Notes: a model not told the origin generated them from the sequence alone. 64,000 nucleotides of DNA from Chrysoperla carnea (GCF_905475395.1 NC_058340.1:62350181-62414180), one strand, 5' to 3'; shown: positions 1 through 11,992, numbered from the stretch's first letter. Translations and numbers: made by a program.

Positions 1-1057
1 ACAGAAATAGGTACAAAGTAAAGTCATACGATTTGATGTTTTCTTTTTATATTCTGAAAGATGACTGTATGCCTTAATGAACAAACATATTTTTAGAAAA
101 AAAAACTTAATTACTCGTAGGACACCAAACTTTAGCTCAACTGTAATTTTTGCTCAAAATGTTACATTTTCATTAACATTTCCACTTTCAACAAACAAGA
201 TATCAATCAAAACAAACGCACAATCACAACCCAAAATATGTCTGAATCGAACTTTCCTGTGAATCAACTTTATAACTAATCCATAGCAGGCATAGTTAAG
301 TTTTCCTAGAAAAAGTGTGTTTACTTATTTTTATCTTTAAAAATTTTTGATTTTGGTTAATTTTGTTTCTAGAATATTGATAATGTTTTTGCATGGAATG
401 AATGATACCTATTTGTATCTTCGAAATAGTGTCTTTTCGGTAACACTATTTCTTCTGGATCTTCAAGCATCGATATTTATAGAAAACTACGGACTAAATT
501 GAAAAATCTTCTTGACTTCCTGTTAATTTCACCACAGAATTCATCATCAATATTCGAATTAATAGTCTATAATTATATGTTAACCAACTATTCCCATAGC
601 AGGTTAGTTTTTCTAGGAAAAGAATGTTTACTTTTTTTAGCAATAAAAAACATAACAAGCATATCAAATTAGAAGATATCTAAATGGTTATTGCATTAAT
701 TTTTTAGTTTTCCTCTTTAATATGGAACAAATTTCGCAAAAAAAAAAAACAAACATTATTTTAGAAAATTAGAAAGTTCCAACTTAATGTCATGGCATTA
801 ACATAGACCTTGTGATTTTTATTGACCATTCTGTTTTTATATAAAACTGCTAGATATAGTAATAAATGATGAAGCAAATAGTATTATAAAATATATGGAG
901 ATAGTACATTTTATTGAGACCCTGTTCTAGTTTTCCTACAAATGGTAGAAAATCATCATATGGATAACGTGAATTTTATATCTAATGTGTATATACATTT
1001 ATCTATACAGGATGTGCTTGTCTAAAAAATATATTTTATTCCAACACACAAGATAGT
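1..1057. other. AT-rich intergenic sequence, no gene seen
   Basis: No splice-supported or family-recognisable coding sequence is visible. A phrase resembling the end of a mariner-type inverted repeat (ATACAGGATG) occurs near 1005, but I found no partner end for it. Confidence 0.5.
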
Positions 1058-1602
1058 CCCCAGTACATCACGTAATTTTTTCAGATATTAGCACACGCTC
1101 CAAACTTCGTGAATGGTATCGTTTTGATGAGTTTACCATTTTTTTACTATTATGACATTCTCAGAGCTCCGTTTTCGAGCTTGACTCTCTAAATATGTCA
1201 ATTTAACCGTGTATTGATTGAGCCCAAAGTACAAAATTTTAAATTTTTGCAAAATAAAAATTTGAAAATTTTAAGCAAAAAAGTACTCTTGTAATGTTTA
1301 ATCTAGACGCTTATTTTTGGAAATAAAAATTCTTCAAAAATTATAAATGCAATATTCGGATTTAAGAAAAGTGAAATTCGCTTAGCTAACGGAGCTCCTG
1401 CGTTACGCATTTTTTTATTTAGAATAAGTAAAGACCATGTGGTATATAATCAATACACGGTTAAATGGCCTGTTTAGAGGAGTCAAGTTCGAAAACGCAG
1501 CTTTTGAGAACTGTCACAATGATAAAGTAGGATAAACTCGTCAAAACGAAGTCATCCAAGTTTGGATCGTGTGGTAATAACTGAAAAAAGTATGTGACCC
1601 TT
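1058..1602. mobile_element. MITE-like element with ~165-bp inverted arms
   Basis: The left arm (about 1060-1225) reads outward to inward as CACACGCTCCAAACTT, then CGTTTTGATGAGTTTA, then TTAACCGTGTATTGATT. The same blocks return in reverse complement at about 1440-1600, so the two ends can pair over roughly 165 bp with scattered mismatches. The middle is A/T-rich and non-coding. This is the structure of a non-autonomous DNA transposon. I see no clear target duplication, so the superfamily is undetermined. Confidence 0.6.
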
Positions 1603-2359
1603 TCTATATGGCCCATATTGAGCTAAATCATGCACGAGTACATAAATTCTTGTTTTTTTAGATAAGCATATACATATAAAAAAAGCTGGTGACATTATTT
1701 TTTACATAAATTTTATAATTATCACAAAATAATTAGTTTCAAAATAAAAAATTTCAAAAGCTCGCATATGTGACAATAACTTTTTTTGTGGAGCTTTTGG
1801 ATAAAAAAAACATATGAAAATTCTGAACACGTTGCATACACAAAAATCGGGGACCTTTAAAACGAAGAGAAACCAAAGTTAAAGAATACTGAATAACATT
1901 AGAAGAAACTTGTCATTCTATACACAATAAGTCAATAGAATGTCTTAAGATTTTATCAATAAAAAAAAGTTCAAACAAAAAATCGTTAAAATATTTAAAA
2001 GCTGTTCAATGTAAAATTACACACCTATTGACCAATAATGACAGCTTTTCTATACATAAAATGGTAGTGTTGAAAGATTTAATGTGAAGAACATTATGGA
2101 TAATTTATTTTTGTACCAAATTTTGTTTTAACACACGTTGAAAGAGATTTATTTCGTATTTGATGACAAATTAAATATCTAGTGTTTTTGAAAGTATATA
2201 CAAGTTAACATTTTTGATGTAAATTTATTTAGTCCTTTGAGCTGAAATTGTATCCAATTTGTTGAAGATTAGTGTAGTAAATTACTGCATAGCCCAGGAT
2301 TATTTTTGACATGAAAATTTTTTAACGAAACTAGGTTAAAAAATTTTCTATAGATATGA
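1603..2359. other. AT-rich intergenic sequence, nothing recognised
   Basis: Homopolymer-rich sequence with no convincing ORF, repeat end or RNA gene. Confidence 0.5.
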
Positions 2360-2845
2360 CTTTTATACCAAGTATATGAAATATATCAAGTTTAGACCCT
2401 AAGTTTGTAGCGCTTAAAAATATTGATGCCACGAACAAAATTTTGCTATAGGCGTTCATAAAATCACCTAATTAGTCCATTTCCGGTTGCCGATAACTCA
2501 AAAACGAAAAAAGATATCAAGTTGAAATTTTTATAGCGCCTTGGTTCCGTAGGACCCATATTGCCAACCGTTAGAGATAGAACAAAAATTTACAACTACA
2601 AAAATAAACAACTTTTGTTTGAAACATTTTTTTGTAAACATCACTGTTTACCCACGAGGGCGCAAATTAGATACAAATTTTTAAAATATGTATTATATGG
2701 GAATATCAGTTATGAATGTGTGGATAACTAAAGGTGGCTATTTTTCTTTACTTACGTGTCGTCAACAAACAAATGACTGCGTCATCAACACTGTTTATAC
2801 ATGGTATTTCAATAATTAACTCAGTCAATTGTTTGTTTTCACTTG
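2360..2845 (+). repeat. Interspersed repeat family A, copy 1 (internally deleted)
   Basis: Shares long blocks with copies at 19655-20220, 22561-23070, 49755-50140 and 60768-61310. Shared blocks include AAATCACCTAATTAGTCCA, GATAACTCAAAAACGA, ACCGTTAGAGATAGAAC, AACATCACTGTTTACCC and TTAACTCAGTCAATTGTTTG. Compared with the fuller copies it lacks the block around GGACGTAAAAAGTGAGGTC. No terminal inverted repeats, poly(A) tail or coding sequence are visible, so the class is unknown. The 82-codon open frame at 2734-2982 starts inside this repeat and is not conserved in the other copies. Confidence 0.8.
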
Positions 2846-3279
2846 TTCTGAGGAGCCAAAGCGCAAGCTGGATTTATTGCTGCACTTCTGTTCTTTTCGG
2901 CCTTGTTTTTTCATCAAAACTGCTGAACAGTCGAAGAAAATATGTCTTAGAATTTTGCAAGGAGTTAATTTTTGAAGTTTGATGTGATTTTGAGCAAGAT
3001 AATGTGTGGACCTATATGTAGCAGAACCCCATTATACCCTTTTAACTCTATTAGGCTAGAATATGATTCCTAAGAATTAATTTGTAAGATTCCTAAGAGG
3101 CCCCTTCTCTATTATTCGGAAAAAATAACAGTTAAGTGTGGCTGAAAGAACTAAATGTGTATGTGACTGTATTCTTTGAGACGAATATATGGATATAGTG
3201 TGGCATTAGAATTTGAGTTTTTAAAAATAGATTTTGTAAGTAATGTACGCCCAAAAAATTTTCTAGTTTGGTAACACAG

Positions 3280-3470
3280 TTAAGGTAGTACGAGCATCAA
3301 GGGAAGTTTAGACTTGTGGTTGAAATAATTTGTACCTTATTTTCAACTGATGATGAATTTTGTTATAATTTCATTTTGTCAATTTATAACATAATTCACC
3401 ATTAAAATTGAAAATATATACATATTTTTTTTAAATTTGTGTCCCCACTTTCGTACTCATACATCCTTAA
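3280..3470. mobile_element. MITE family J, copy 1, TTAA-flanked
   Basis: TTAA at 3280-3283 is followed by GGTAGTACGAGCATCAAGG, and the right end (TCGTACTCATACATCC) is followed by TTAA at 3467-3470. The arms are imperfect inverted repeats. Related copies lie at 44762-44942 and 46079-46586. Flanking TTAA is typical of piggyBac-type insertions, but the inner ends do not match a classical piggyBac terminus, so the assignment is an inference. Confidence 0.6.
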
Positions 3471-3978
3471 TTATTCGGGCACAACGGTTTTTTTTTGTTT
3501 TCAATAATTTATTAAGGTTTTAAATTTAATTTAAATAGTTTTATTTTAATTTCCAACGACTAGTTTTGGAGAAATCTATGAAAACATATCTTTCAGCTAC
3601 CGTTTTATTTATTTAAATAATTGAGAGCCCAACACCCCACCCCTCAAATTTTCAGGACTGATTTAGACTTCAAGTAACAAAACATCAAGGCTTTTATACA
3701 GAATTGCCTTGGCGCTGTTACATCCTTAGAATTTGAACAGTGAAAAATAATTATATTTAATAGTTAAAATGTAAATTTGTACAAGTGGATATGTTTCATA
3801 TATAACTATTATATTTCAGAGGTTAACCACTACGCCAAATGTACAGATAACAATTTCACAATATTGTTAATAATATATTGTATGAGAGAATTTTCCATAT
3901 TTTATTGTAGGTATATGAAAATTTTGTATATTAAATTTTGTGGTGTAATATTAGACGAATCATTTTAGATCAAAAAAG
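3471..3978. other. AT-rich sequence with a stray family J end
   Basis: Around 3650-3730 the words TTTAGACTTCAAGTAACAAA and TTGCCTTGGCGCT resemble the right arm of family J, suggesting a degraded second insertion. Otherwise nothing is recognised. Confidence 0.4.
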
Positions 3979-3988
3979 GCTAAAATGA

Positions 3989-4770
3989 AGAATTTTTATG
4001 TACCTCAACCAGTTCGGGCCAGTTTTTTTTTTTTTTTTTTATATATTCAGGAAGGTCCATATATCAAAATCTACATCTAACTTCATGCCACTAGAAAGTT
4101 TGGCCATTGCTATGGGCCAAAAAAGGCCATTATTATAATAAGTGATTTTTGAAAATTTCAAAACCGTGAAAATATGGAACAAAATGGGCCAGAAACGTAC
4201 ATTTGGGGATTTTTGGGATCGCTGACCACTATTTTTTAGTCAGAATTTCGATATACTCCCCCTCTCCTGGGGTAATTCACCCCGTTGGTCAAAATTGAAT
4301 ATTTACAGAAAATTGCATTGTTAGGTCAACGAAGGACGAAAAACCCTAAGAAGGGGGGGAGTATATCCCCATTTTAACTTCGTGATAGTGATGGGTGAAC
4401 CCAAAAACCCCTGAGTATACTTTTTTGATCCATTTTGTTGAATATTTACAGAATATTGCAATTTTGGACCAGCGAGGTAAATTACCCCAAGAGGGGGAGA
4501 ATATATCGAAATTCTGATTTCGGAATAGTGATCAGAGATACCGAAAACCCCCGAGCATACGTTTCTGGCCCATATTTTCAAGGTTTTAATATTTTCAAAA
4601 ATCACCTCCTAAATGGATTCTAATGATTAGCCTATTGGGCCCATAGCAAAAACCAAAACTTTCTAGCGGCAAAAAGTTAGATATAGATTCCAATATATGG
4701 ACCTTCCTGATCATTTATTAAAAAAAAACTGGCTCGATAGGTTGAGGTACAAAAAAATTGTCTATGAAAT
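3989..4770. mobile_element. Near-complete foldback (palindromic) element
   Basis: Left end GTACCTCAACCAGTTCGGGC (4000) is matched by right end GGCTCGATAGGTTGAGGTAC (4750). Further matching pairs continue inward (TCAGGAAGGTCCATATAT with ATATATGGACCTTCCTGA), so almost the whole segment is self-complementary. The word GCTAAAATGA occurs just outside both ends (3979-3988 and 4771-4780) and may be a 10-bp target duplication, which would fit a Mutator-like insertion. Short direct repeats around GAATATTTACAGAA lie on both sides of the centre. The mirrored ORFs at 4321-4605 are by-products of the palindrome. Confidence 0.75.
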
Positions 4771-4893
4771 GCTAAAATGACACGACTATATTATGGATCG
4801 GAGGCCGGTAACATTGAAAACCCCGTAATTGAAAAATTTCTATGTTAATCAACCGTTATCAAAAAATATGTTAAAATTAATTAAGCTTAGTTT

Positions 4894-5239
4894 ATACCTG
4901 ATTAAGCATTCGTTCTAGTTTTCGAGAGACTTGATTTTTAGATCCGTTTTTTTTTTTTTTTGTGTGTAAAATTCTAGGCTTTCCTTTATTATTTAGGCAA
5001 TTTCATGATCCTGACCGTTTAGCACTTAATAAGCATCTAATTGTGTTTCCTTAACATTCATTTTTTCATTATTATTTTCATTGCGTTGCGCAACACAGCT
5101 TTGAGTATTGAGTTGCGGTGTAAGTTACAGAGCACCTAATTTCTGACTTTTTTAATCTAATTGGGACCTAAAAAGTACCTAATTTTGGCATTTTTTTAAA
5201 TGCGATTTCCGTAGTTTGCGTAGTTAGCGTAACAGAGCT
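4894..5239 (-). mobile_element. Truncated copy of the 493-bp MITE found at 30.9 kb
   Basis: On the minus strand this matches the element at 30928-31420: AGCTCTGTTACG end at 5239, then CGGAAATCGCATTT, GTAACTTACACCGCAA, AATGTTAAGGAAACACAATT and GAATGCTTAATCAGGTAT. The matching stops near 4894, before the second inverted repeat, so one end is missing. Confidence 0.75.
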
Positions 5240-5531
5240 TTATCTGAGAGAATTATATTATGGTCTGCTTTGGATCATTCGTTTATTATATCAAATTTAA
5301 AACTCCATGCCATTTCACTTTATTGTAAGTGCATTCAATACTTTTTCCATTCATAAATTTTTCATAGTATTCAACAACATAATAAAACAAGAATCTCTGA
5401 AAAAGAATTCACATTAGGCCAACATTCACAATTTTTTATTCGTCACGTGAGTCGTCATGTGATAGTACGTGATTATATATGACGTGATTACATCTTGTTC
5501 ATAACAGCACAATAATAATACTTACCCTATA

Positions 5532-5803
5532 CAGACTGTCCCAAAAGTCATGAATAACACAATAAATATCTAGATATAAGACAAAATTTTAAGAAGAAAA
5601 GCCCATCATGTTTTTCAATCTTACGAACAAGATAGGTCTTGATTAATTATCGTTTTTAGTTTTAAGAATATCTCGATTAGTTAAACCAAATTGAAATTTG
5701 TACAACAAGCAAAGTTATGGAAAATAAAATGTACGATATTTTCAAAATTCATTGTTTCTAATTCATAATTTTTCTACTATGAATGACTTTTTGAACACCC
5801 GGT
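5532..5803. mobile_element. Tc1/mariner-type MITE
   Basis: The left end TACAGACTGTCCCAAAAGTC pairs with the right end, whose reverse complement reads ACCGGGTGTTCAAAAAGTC, and both continue into CAT[G/T][A/C]AT-like sequence. TA dinucleotides lie at or next to both ends. The CAGGGTGTNCC-like terminus and TA target fit Tc1/mariner MITEs. No coding sequence lies inside. Confidence 0.6.
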
Positions 5804-7484
5804 TAAAAAATACGAATACCTTTAAACCGTCAAAATACTGAATGAAATCAACAATTTGACGTGGAAAACAAGAATGTGGATTAAATAAGTTCCTTACACC
5901 AAAATGACAAAATGGTATCTAATACGGCATAGCTATATTAGCCACTGCTTCTGATCTGGCTGGAGACAAAGATATTATATGAGAACTAGGAAATGCGGTG
6001 TAATTTCAGGCAGCTTTTTGGGGGAACTATATAGCGATATTTGCCTGGAGCTTGTGAAACTGCTGAAATTCTTCGTGAACTTTATCGATAACTTATTTTT
6101 GTATTCATCGCTAAGTTAGTGCATTTTTAATTATAATTGACAAACTGAGAACCCGCAATCATTCAGTTCCAAGCAGTCCAACGTAAAGACTTTTGAGTGT
6201 CTTAGTCTTCAAATACCGTGTTGTTATATAAAAGTAAAATTCTGTGAATATCTTTTGCCTGTCTTTTAGCGTTTTGATAATATAATATGAAATAATAAAA
6301 CTTAGTTCGTATAATTGATGTAATGAAAATCGAATTTTTCGTGCTAGTCTGTTGTAGATTTTAAATTAAAAAAATGAGGTGCACAAAAAAACCCATTTTT
6401 CCACCCTTTAGACATTTACAAACTATCAAATCATTCGTTTTAAATTTCATTCTTTTAGCTTGTAGAGTTAGAGACGGCAGACAAAAACGAAAAAATATAT
6501 TTTCGTAACGGCAAAAATATTAATTCTTATACAAAACACCAAAATGGCAAGACATTGAAAAATATCATCGAAAATAGAATATCATTTTATTATCATTATA
6601 AGTGATATACAGACCGTGTTCAAAAGCATTTCTATCGGAGATAAACATAGTTTAAAACAATACACATACATACATACATACTGAGTACTTGTAGTGTTGT
6701 TAGTACGCAGTTTAACATAGTTATAATATCTCTCTCTTTCATTCCCACTTATTGATGCCCTATTAGAAATGATTTACGACACAATTTGTATACAATCGAT
6801 AAAAGGAAAGCGTTTTATACGACCATCATTACATGACCAAGAAAATGCAATGTATTGAAAACTATCGTAACACTTTAAATGCACATCGTAATATAAAATT
6901 TTTAAATTTTTATTTGATAAAATGGTTTATGTCATGGTGACAGACAAAAAACACATTATGCACTCGAAAATGCAATCATAAAGTCTGTCTGTTTTATGTG
7001 CAAAATACACATGGTACCATATTAAAATAAATTATGATATCTATATATTAAAATTTGCTTTTTAATATCAACATTCAAAGTCATACAGAATAATAACAAT
7101 GGGGAATATCGATGACTTTTTTTGCTTGAATAAAAGTTCAATCATATAACGAACAGCAGAGGAAAATTATTTTTTCGAATAACTATAAAATCAACCAAGA
7201 TAAAAGCTATCAAAGATTTGTTTGTATCTCTTTCTAGAAAAACAGAATTTTTCAATGAGTTATCAGCATGCGAACCTGGCAAAGTGTTGCCAAAAAACTA
7301 ATATTTGGAAGAATATATAAAATTTTGAATCCTTAAAAAAAATATGATTATTCACCATTTAGTATCCACAATTAAAATAAATAAGACATTTAAAGGATTA
7401 TTTTTAAATGGAGGGATGTGTGTGTATGTATTAATTGTAGTATATATGTGTATTCATTCCTAGTATATGTGTGAGACAGTAGAT
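5804..7484. other. AT-rich intergenic sequence
   Basis: Contains a short ACAT-type microsatellite near 6661-6680. No gene, RNA or clear repeat ends recognised. Confidence 0.5.
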
Positions 7485-7493
7485 GCTGAGGTA

Positions 7494-9649
7494 TTTTTTT
7501 TTTTTTTTTTATCCTAATATTCTATTATTAGTTCCTAAAGGAACTATAAATAGGTCTGATGAATAGATAACATGAACGGCAACTACCCAGTGATAGTCAC
7601 CTAATCGAATTTATAGTATGTGAACTATAATTAAAACTATTTACGTAAATCTAAATCTTAAATCTAGAACACTTTGTCTATTTAGTCTATTTACTCTTTC
7701 ACTATTGTCTAAGAGATTTATTACTTCAACATTTGGGTGCCTTTCAAGGCGAGTCAAGTAACTTTCACTGAACCGCGTAATTTCTTCGCGCACTGTGGGC
7801 ACTTCAAGACTACGGTGAATGTCGTCATTACGCACGTACCAGGGAGATTCACTAATTGTTCGTAACACTTTTGATTGAAACCGTTGAATAATTTCGATGT
7901 TACTGTTGCTAGCAGTTCCCCATACTTGAATCCCATAAGTCCACACAGGTTTTAAAATTGTTTTATACACTAGCACTTTATTGTCTAATGATAACTTAGA
8001 TTTATGACCTAACAGCCAGTAAAGTTTCGAAAATTTTAAATTTAATTGTTTTCTCTTGGGCCAGATGTGTTTGCGCCAAGTTAGCCTTCTGTCTAAGTGA
8101 ATTCCCAAGTATTTCACTTCGTTTGCCTGTGGAAAACTGACATTGTTCATTTTTACAGCTGGACAAGTTTCCCTTCTTAAAGAGAATGTTACTTGAACTG
8201 ATTTTTGTTCATTTACTTGAATACGCCACTTTTGTAACCAGTTTTGTATTTTATTTATACTATTTTGTAGTCTTTGTGAAGCTACATTTGGGTCCACGTC
8301 TGTGGATAATATTGCAGTATCATCTGCAAAAGTAGCTATGGTATTTTTTCCGTCGGCTGGTAAGTCCGCGGTATATATCAAGTAGAGAGTTGGGCCCAAA
8401 ACGCTGCCCTGTGGTACGCCAGATTGAATAGGAAACAAGTCAGATAACTCTTCTTGAACTTTGACCTGAAAATGCCGATCTTCTAGATAAGATTTCAAAA
8501 TACAATAATATGTACTCGGAAGATGTTGTTTTAATTTGTAAAGTAAGCCAGGGTGCCATACTTTATCGAACGCCTTACTGACGTCAAGAAATGAAGCTGT
8601 ACAATATTTTTTTTCTTGAAAGCTTTTGTTTATTGTGTTAACTATTCGATGCACTTGTTCTATAGTTGAATGTTTCTCACGGAACCCAAATTGGTGGTCT
8701 GGTATGATCTGCGACTCATTCAGTATAATCTTTAATTTTTGTAGAAATAATTTCTCAAAGAGTTTAGATAGTGTTGGTAATAAACTGATAGGTCGATATG
8801 ATTTGACTTCGTTGATTGGCTTTCCTGGTTTTGGAATTAGAATTATTTGTGATATTTTCCAAGGACATGGAAAATAGCCCAGTCTCAAAATCGCATTGAA
8901 AATATTACGAATCATGATTATCCCATTATTTGATAACTCATTTAAAATTCTAGCTGTTATAAGATCAAAACCTGGTGATTTTTTTGGGTTTAGTGTTTTA
9001 ATTACCGCACTTATTTCGTTTAGAGAAAAAGCCTCTATTGGTGGGGATAATTGTAGTGGAGCACTCAAGAACTGATCAATTTCTTCGTCGGGTGCATCTT
9101 GTGAATTGGAAAATGTATCTTTCAATTCTTGAGCAAAAAGATCAGCTTTTTCTTTGTTGCTCCTTGCCCATGAACGATCTTGATTTCTTAAGGGTGGAAG
9201 AGCTTGTTGCGGTTGGTTGCAACGTTTTGTAGCTTTCCAAAGTGAGTAATCCGTCGCTTCTGTTGGAGATAGGTTTTCTAGATAGTCTTGAATACAATTT
9301 TCTTTTAGTTTTTCAAGTAAGCGTTTTAAATTTTGTGACGCTTTGTTGAAGCTGTTTTTGTCATTTGGAAATCTTGTTTGCTGCCAGATTCTTCTTAATC
9401 TGCGCTTTTCTGAGATAAGCTGCCTAACGTTTTGTGGGAGTAAACTTTTAGATTTAAGGCTTTTAATGCCAGGGGTGGATTCTCTGGCTGCTTTTTGGAT
9501 AGTTATTGTGATTTTTTGTACAGCTAAGTCAATATCCTCTTCTGATTTTAACAGCATTTTTGGATTTAGGTTATTATCGAAATGCCATCGAAAATAGTCC
9601 CAGTCTGTGTGACGGTTAGTTAAAGACGCGGCACCTCCTTTTTGAATAA
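7494..9649 (-). mobile_element. 5'-truncated Jockey-like non-LTR retrotransposon with poly(A) and 12-bp TSD
   Basis: The minus-strand element carries one reverse-transcriptase ORF, a short 3' UTR and a poly(A) tract (seen as a T run at about 7494-7510). The 12-bp word GCTGAGGTATTT flanks it on both sides (7485-7496 and 9650-9661), which is a target-site duplication; its last Ts merge with the tail. The 5' end is missing: the endonuclease region expected upstream of the reverse transcriptase in Jockey-type ORF2 is absent. An undamaged ORF with an intact TSD points to a recent insertion. Confidence 0.92.
7641..9647 (-). CDS. Reverse transcriptase ORF (Jockey-like ORF2, 5'-truncated)
   Basis: An open frame of about 668 codons runs from the truncation point to a stop at 7641; the first internal Met is at 9557. 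It encodes the C-terminal part of a LINE ORF2. Recognisable reverse-transcriptase motifs in order are ILIPKPGK and SYRPISLLPTLSK, FGFREKHST, the first catalytic block with SFLDVSKAFDKVWH, the GVPQGSVLGP block, and the catalytic ATFADDTAI (the FADD box). The thumb and C-terminal region include KYLGIHLDRRLTWRKHI and KTILKPVWTYGIQVWG, both typical of the Jockey clade. Its product would copy LINE RNA into DNA at a nicked chromosomal target. The N-terminal linker (TNRHTDWDYF) that normally follows the endonuclease is present, but the endonuclease itself is not, so this copy cannot mobilise itself. No frameshifts or stops are seen. Confidence 0.93.
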   Translation of the reverse strand: MQKGGAASLTNRHTDWDYFRWHFDNNLNPKMLLKSEEDIDLAVQKITITIQKAARESTPGIKSLKSKSLLPQNVRQLISEKRRLRRIWQQTRFPNDKNSFNKASQNLKRLLEKLKENCIQDYLENLSPTEATDYSLWKATKRCNQPQQALPPLRNQDRSWARSNKEKADLFAQELKDTFSNSQDAPDEEIDQFLSAPLQLSPPIEAFSLNEISAVIKTLNPKKSPGFDLITARILNELSNNGIIMIRNIFNAILRLGYFPCPWKISQIILIPKPGKPINEVKSYRPISLLPTLSKLFEKLFLQKLKIILNESQIIPDHQFGFREKHSTIEQVHRIVNTINKSFQEKKYCTASFLDVSKAFDKVWHPGLLYKLKQHLPSTYYCILKSYLEDRHFQVKVQEELSDLFPIQSGVPQGSVLGPTLYLIYTADLPADGKNTIATFADDTAILSTDVDPNVASQRLQNSINKIQNWLQKWRIQVNEQKSVQVTFSLRRETCPAVKMNNVSFPQANEVKYLGIHLDRRLTWRKHIWPKRKQLNLKFSKLYWLLGHKSKLSLDNKVLVYKTILKPVWTYGIQVWGTASNSNIEIIQRFQSKVLRTISESPWYVRNDDIHRSLEVPTVREEITRFSESYLTRLERHPNVEVINLLDNSERVNRLNRQSVLDLRFRFT

Positions 9650-9840
9650 GCTGAGGTATTTAAACAGTAAAAAAAAACTGGGTTTATAGCCTTACTTATG
9701 TGTACGTATATCATGGGTACTCAGCCAATAATTTTTGATTTGAATGCTGGGATAGAACAAGTCTCTCCTTATATAACTATCATTATTATCGAACACACCA
9801 TTTATTTTTGAGAATTTAAATATTCTCAATATCCAATATA

Positions 9841-10197
9841 CAGGGTGGGCCATTTTAATCCATTATGGCTTATAGCTTCTTTTGTAGTTAACCAATCAAA
9901 AAATAACTTAAACAAAAGCCGTAGAATTTGATAGGGAACATCATGTTTTTATATCAGATTGGACCTAGTTCTCCAAGTTGCTTTAATAGGTCGAATAAGA
10001 CTTTAAATTAGAAAGTTGATCCTCATAAAAAACTAACAGTTTTTAATTAAAACAATTTTTCTAAAATCGTTATGTTTCGGAAAAGTATGTCATTTTATTT
10101 TCAATAAAAAATGTTACTTTTTTATGAAGATGTTATTTTTTGATTGATTAACTACAAAACAAGCTAATAGCCATAATAGAAAAAATGGTACACCCTG
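9841..10197. mobile_element. Tc1/mariner-type MITE, 357 bp, TA-flanked
   Basis: The left end CAGGGTGGGCCATTTTAAT and the reverse complement of the right end CAGGGTGTACCATTTTTTC match and continue for about 70 bp (TTTTGTAGTTAACCAATCAA with TTTTGTAGTTAATCAATCAA). TA lies immediately outside each end (9839-9840, 10198-10199). The interior is AT-rich with no ORF. Confidence 0.85.
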
Positions 10198-10723
10198 TAT
10201 ACCTATCGTTGTAAGTGAAAGTGACTATCTATTATCTATTTATGTGTATATTAGCTACAGAGCTCATTTATACAATAAGCCAGACTAACAAGTTGGCCAG
10301 ATATGTTCCAGAACTACTTTTGGCGGACCGATCGGTCTTTGTGTGTGCAACTCTGACAAATCAGGATTCTTAAAGTCGGTTTTGCATTCTTCAAGTGGTG
10401 TACTGAATACTGCATTATATAAACTTTTTATTACGTAAGTAGTATGAATTTGTTACAACCAGTATTTGTAATCATGTAAGTTGTCAAATGTATATTAAAA
10501 CAATGTGAGTATAGTAACAATATAATAGAACAAAAAAAAAAGTATCTCGCTGTGTATAGAGATACACTCCTCAATTCTAATAGTCGTCACTCATCCAACA
10601 GTAGTGTTTTCTATGTTCTGTGTTCAGTGTATGACAATCTAGATAAATGACGGAAATTAAAATCATCTTTAATTAAAACAGAAGAATTCATTTTACATAC
10701 ATACACTACATACACAAGGTATA

Positions 10724-11180
10724 CACGGTGTTCTATAAGTGACTGTAGAACGTTCGACTTTCTGAATAAGCTCATAGAGATGAAGGAAAAAGTTATTTTC
10801 CAATTTTCGATCTGAGGACTAATTTAGAAGATATGGTTCTGGAGAAAATTGCAAAATTTGTTTATAATACTTATTGTAGGTGCCATTTAATCACACTTTC
10901 ACAAAAGTATAAAGTGATTTAATTGGATTAACTTGTTTTCTTTATTTAATTACCAAAGTATTTCAGATTTCTTATTATTAAAAACAACAAATAATATAAT
11001 TCAAACTCCGTCTTCATATATCAGGAAGATTTATTTGAATAATCAAATTTTTTAATTTTTTCCATAACCATATCTTCTAAATTAGGCCTCAGATCGAAAA
11101 TTTGTAAATAACTTTTTCCTTCATCTTTATGAGCTTTTTCAGGAAGTCGAAAGTTCTGCAGTCAATTATAGAACACCCTG
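10724..11180. mobile_element. Tc1/mariner-type MITE, 457 bp, long arms
   Basis: TA at 10722-10723 is followed by CACGGTGTTCTATAAGTGAC; the right end in reverse complement reads CAGGGTGTTCTATAATTGAC and is followed by TA. The arms match for about 130 bp, including AGATGAAGGAAAAAGTTATT and TTTAGAAGATATGGTT. The interior has no coding sequence. A lone right arm of the same family is at 11885-11992. Confidence 0.85.
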
Positions 11181-11884
11181 TATATGTTGTAGATGAATGT
11201 AATATGCGATTCAGACCTACCTACATTCATTATATATAATCAATATTACGATGCTCATTTCACTTTGTTCTACCTTATAATATACCTTTAGTTATAAATA
11301 TATTTATTAAGAGGGAAAAAAAACTATTTTCAATATCACACAAACTCTATATATAGGTTTAAAGTCCCAGAATGACCACAATTGGACATAATATAGTGAT
11401 TGAGAGAAAACAACTTTCAATAGAAAAGATCTTATCGAAGAGTATGATAAGATATCAGAACCTCTGATTTGATAGACTTTGTGAAGTTGAGTGGTTATTT
11501 TCTACCTTTTCTGAGTTTTTGAACCATAAAAAATAAATTATAAAAAGTATTTGACAGCCTATAACAGAAAAATCAGAATCTACCGGTTTTTTGTCACAAA
11601 AATGGGTGGTTATTTAAAAATTTCAAATATAGTTAAAATCATTTATGATGAGTATAGTTATATGCATTAAATGGAAAGGTTCTTACCGAATCGCTATATA
11701 AACACCTTTCAACACTTATTTATTAGAATTATACGCCGAATATAAACAGCCAAGTAGAGTTTTTTTTTTGTAGTAATTTTGCATGTAGGTTACTCCTTCA
11801 TATTATGATAAAACACTTTCTCTGTTTAAATGGTATTTTATTGGATGCCTTTTATTTTGATGAATGTATTTTTTATTAATTGAA

Positions 11885-11992
11885 AAATTAGGCCTCTGAT
11901 CCAAATTTGTTTAAGAGAATTTGTTTCTTTTTCTTTTTAGCTTATTCAGGAAGGAATACGTTTGCAGTCAACTATAGGACACCTTGTAGACA
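11885..11992. repeat. Solo arm of the 10.7-kb MITE family
   Basis: Diverged match to the right arm of the preceding MITE: AAATTAGGCCTCTGATCC, then TTTAGCTTATTCAGGAAGG, then GCAGTCAACTATAGGACACC. No opposite arm is found nearby. Confidence 0.6.

Noticed and set aside
4321-4623. Overlapping ORFs in the 4-kb palindrome
   Set aside because: Both strands of a self-complementary element give similar frames; no coding signature.
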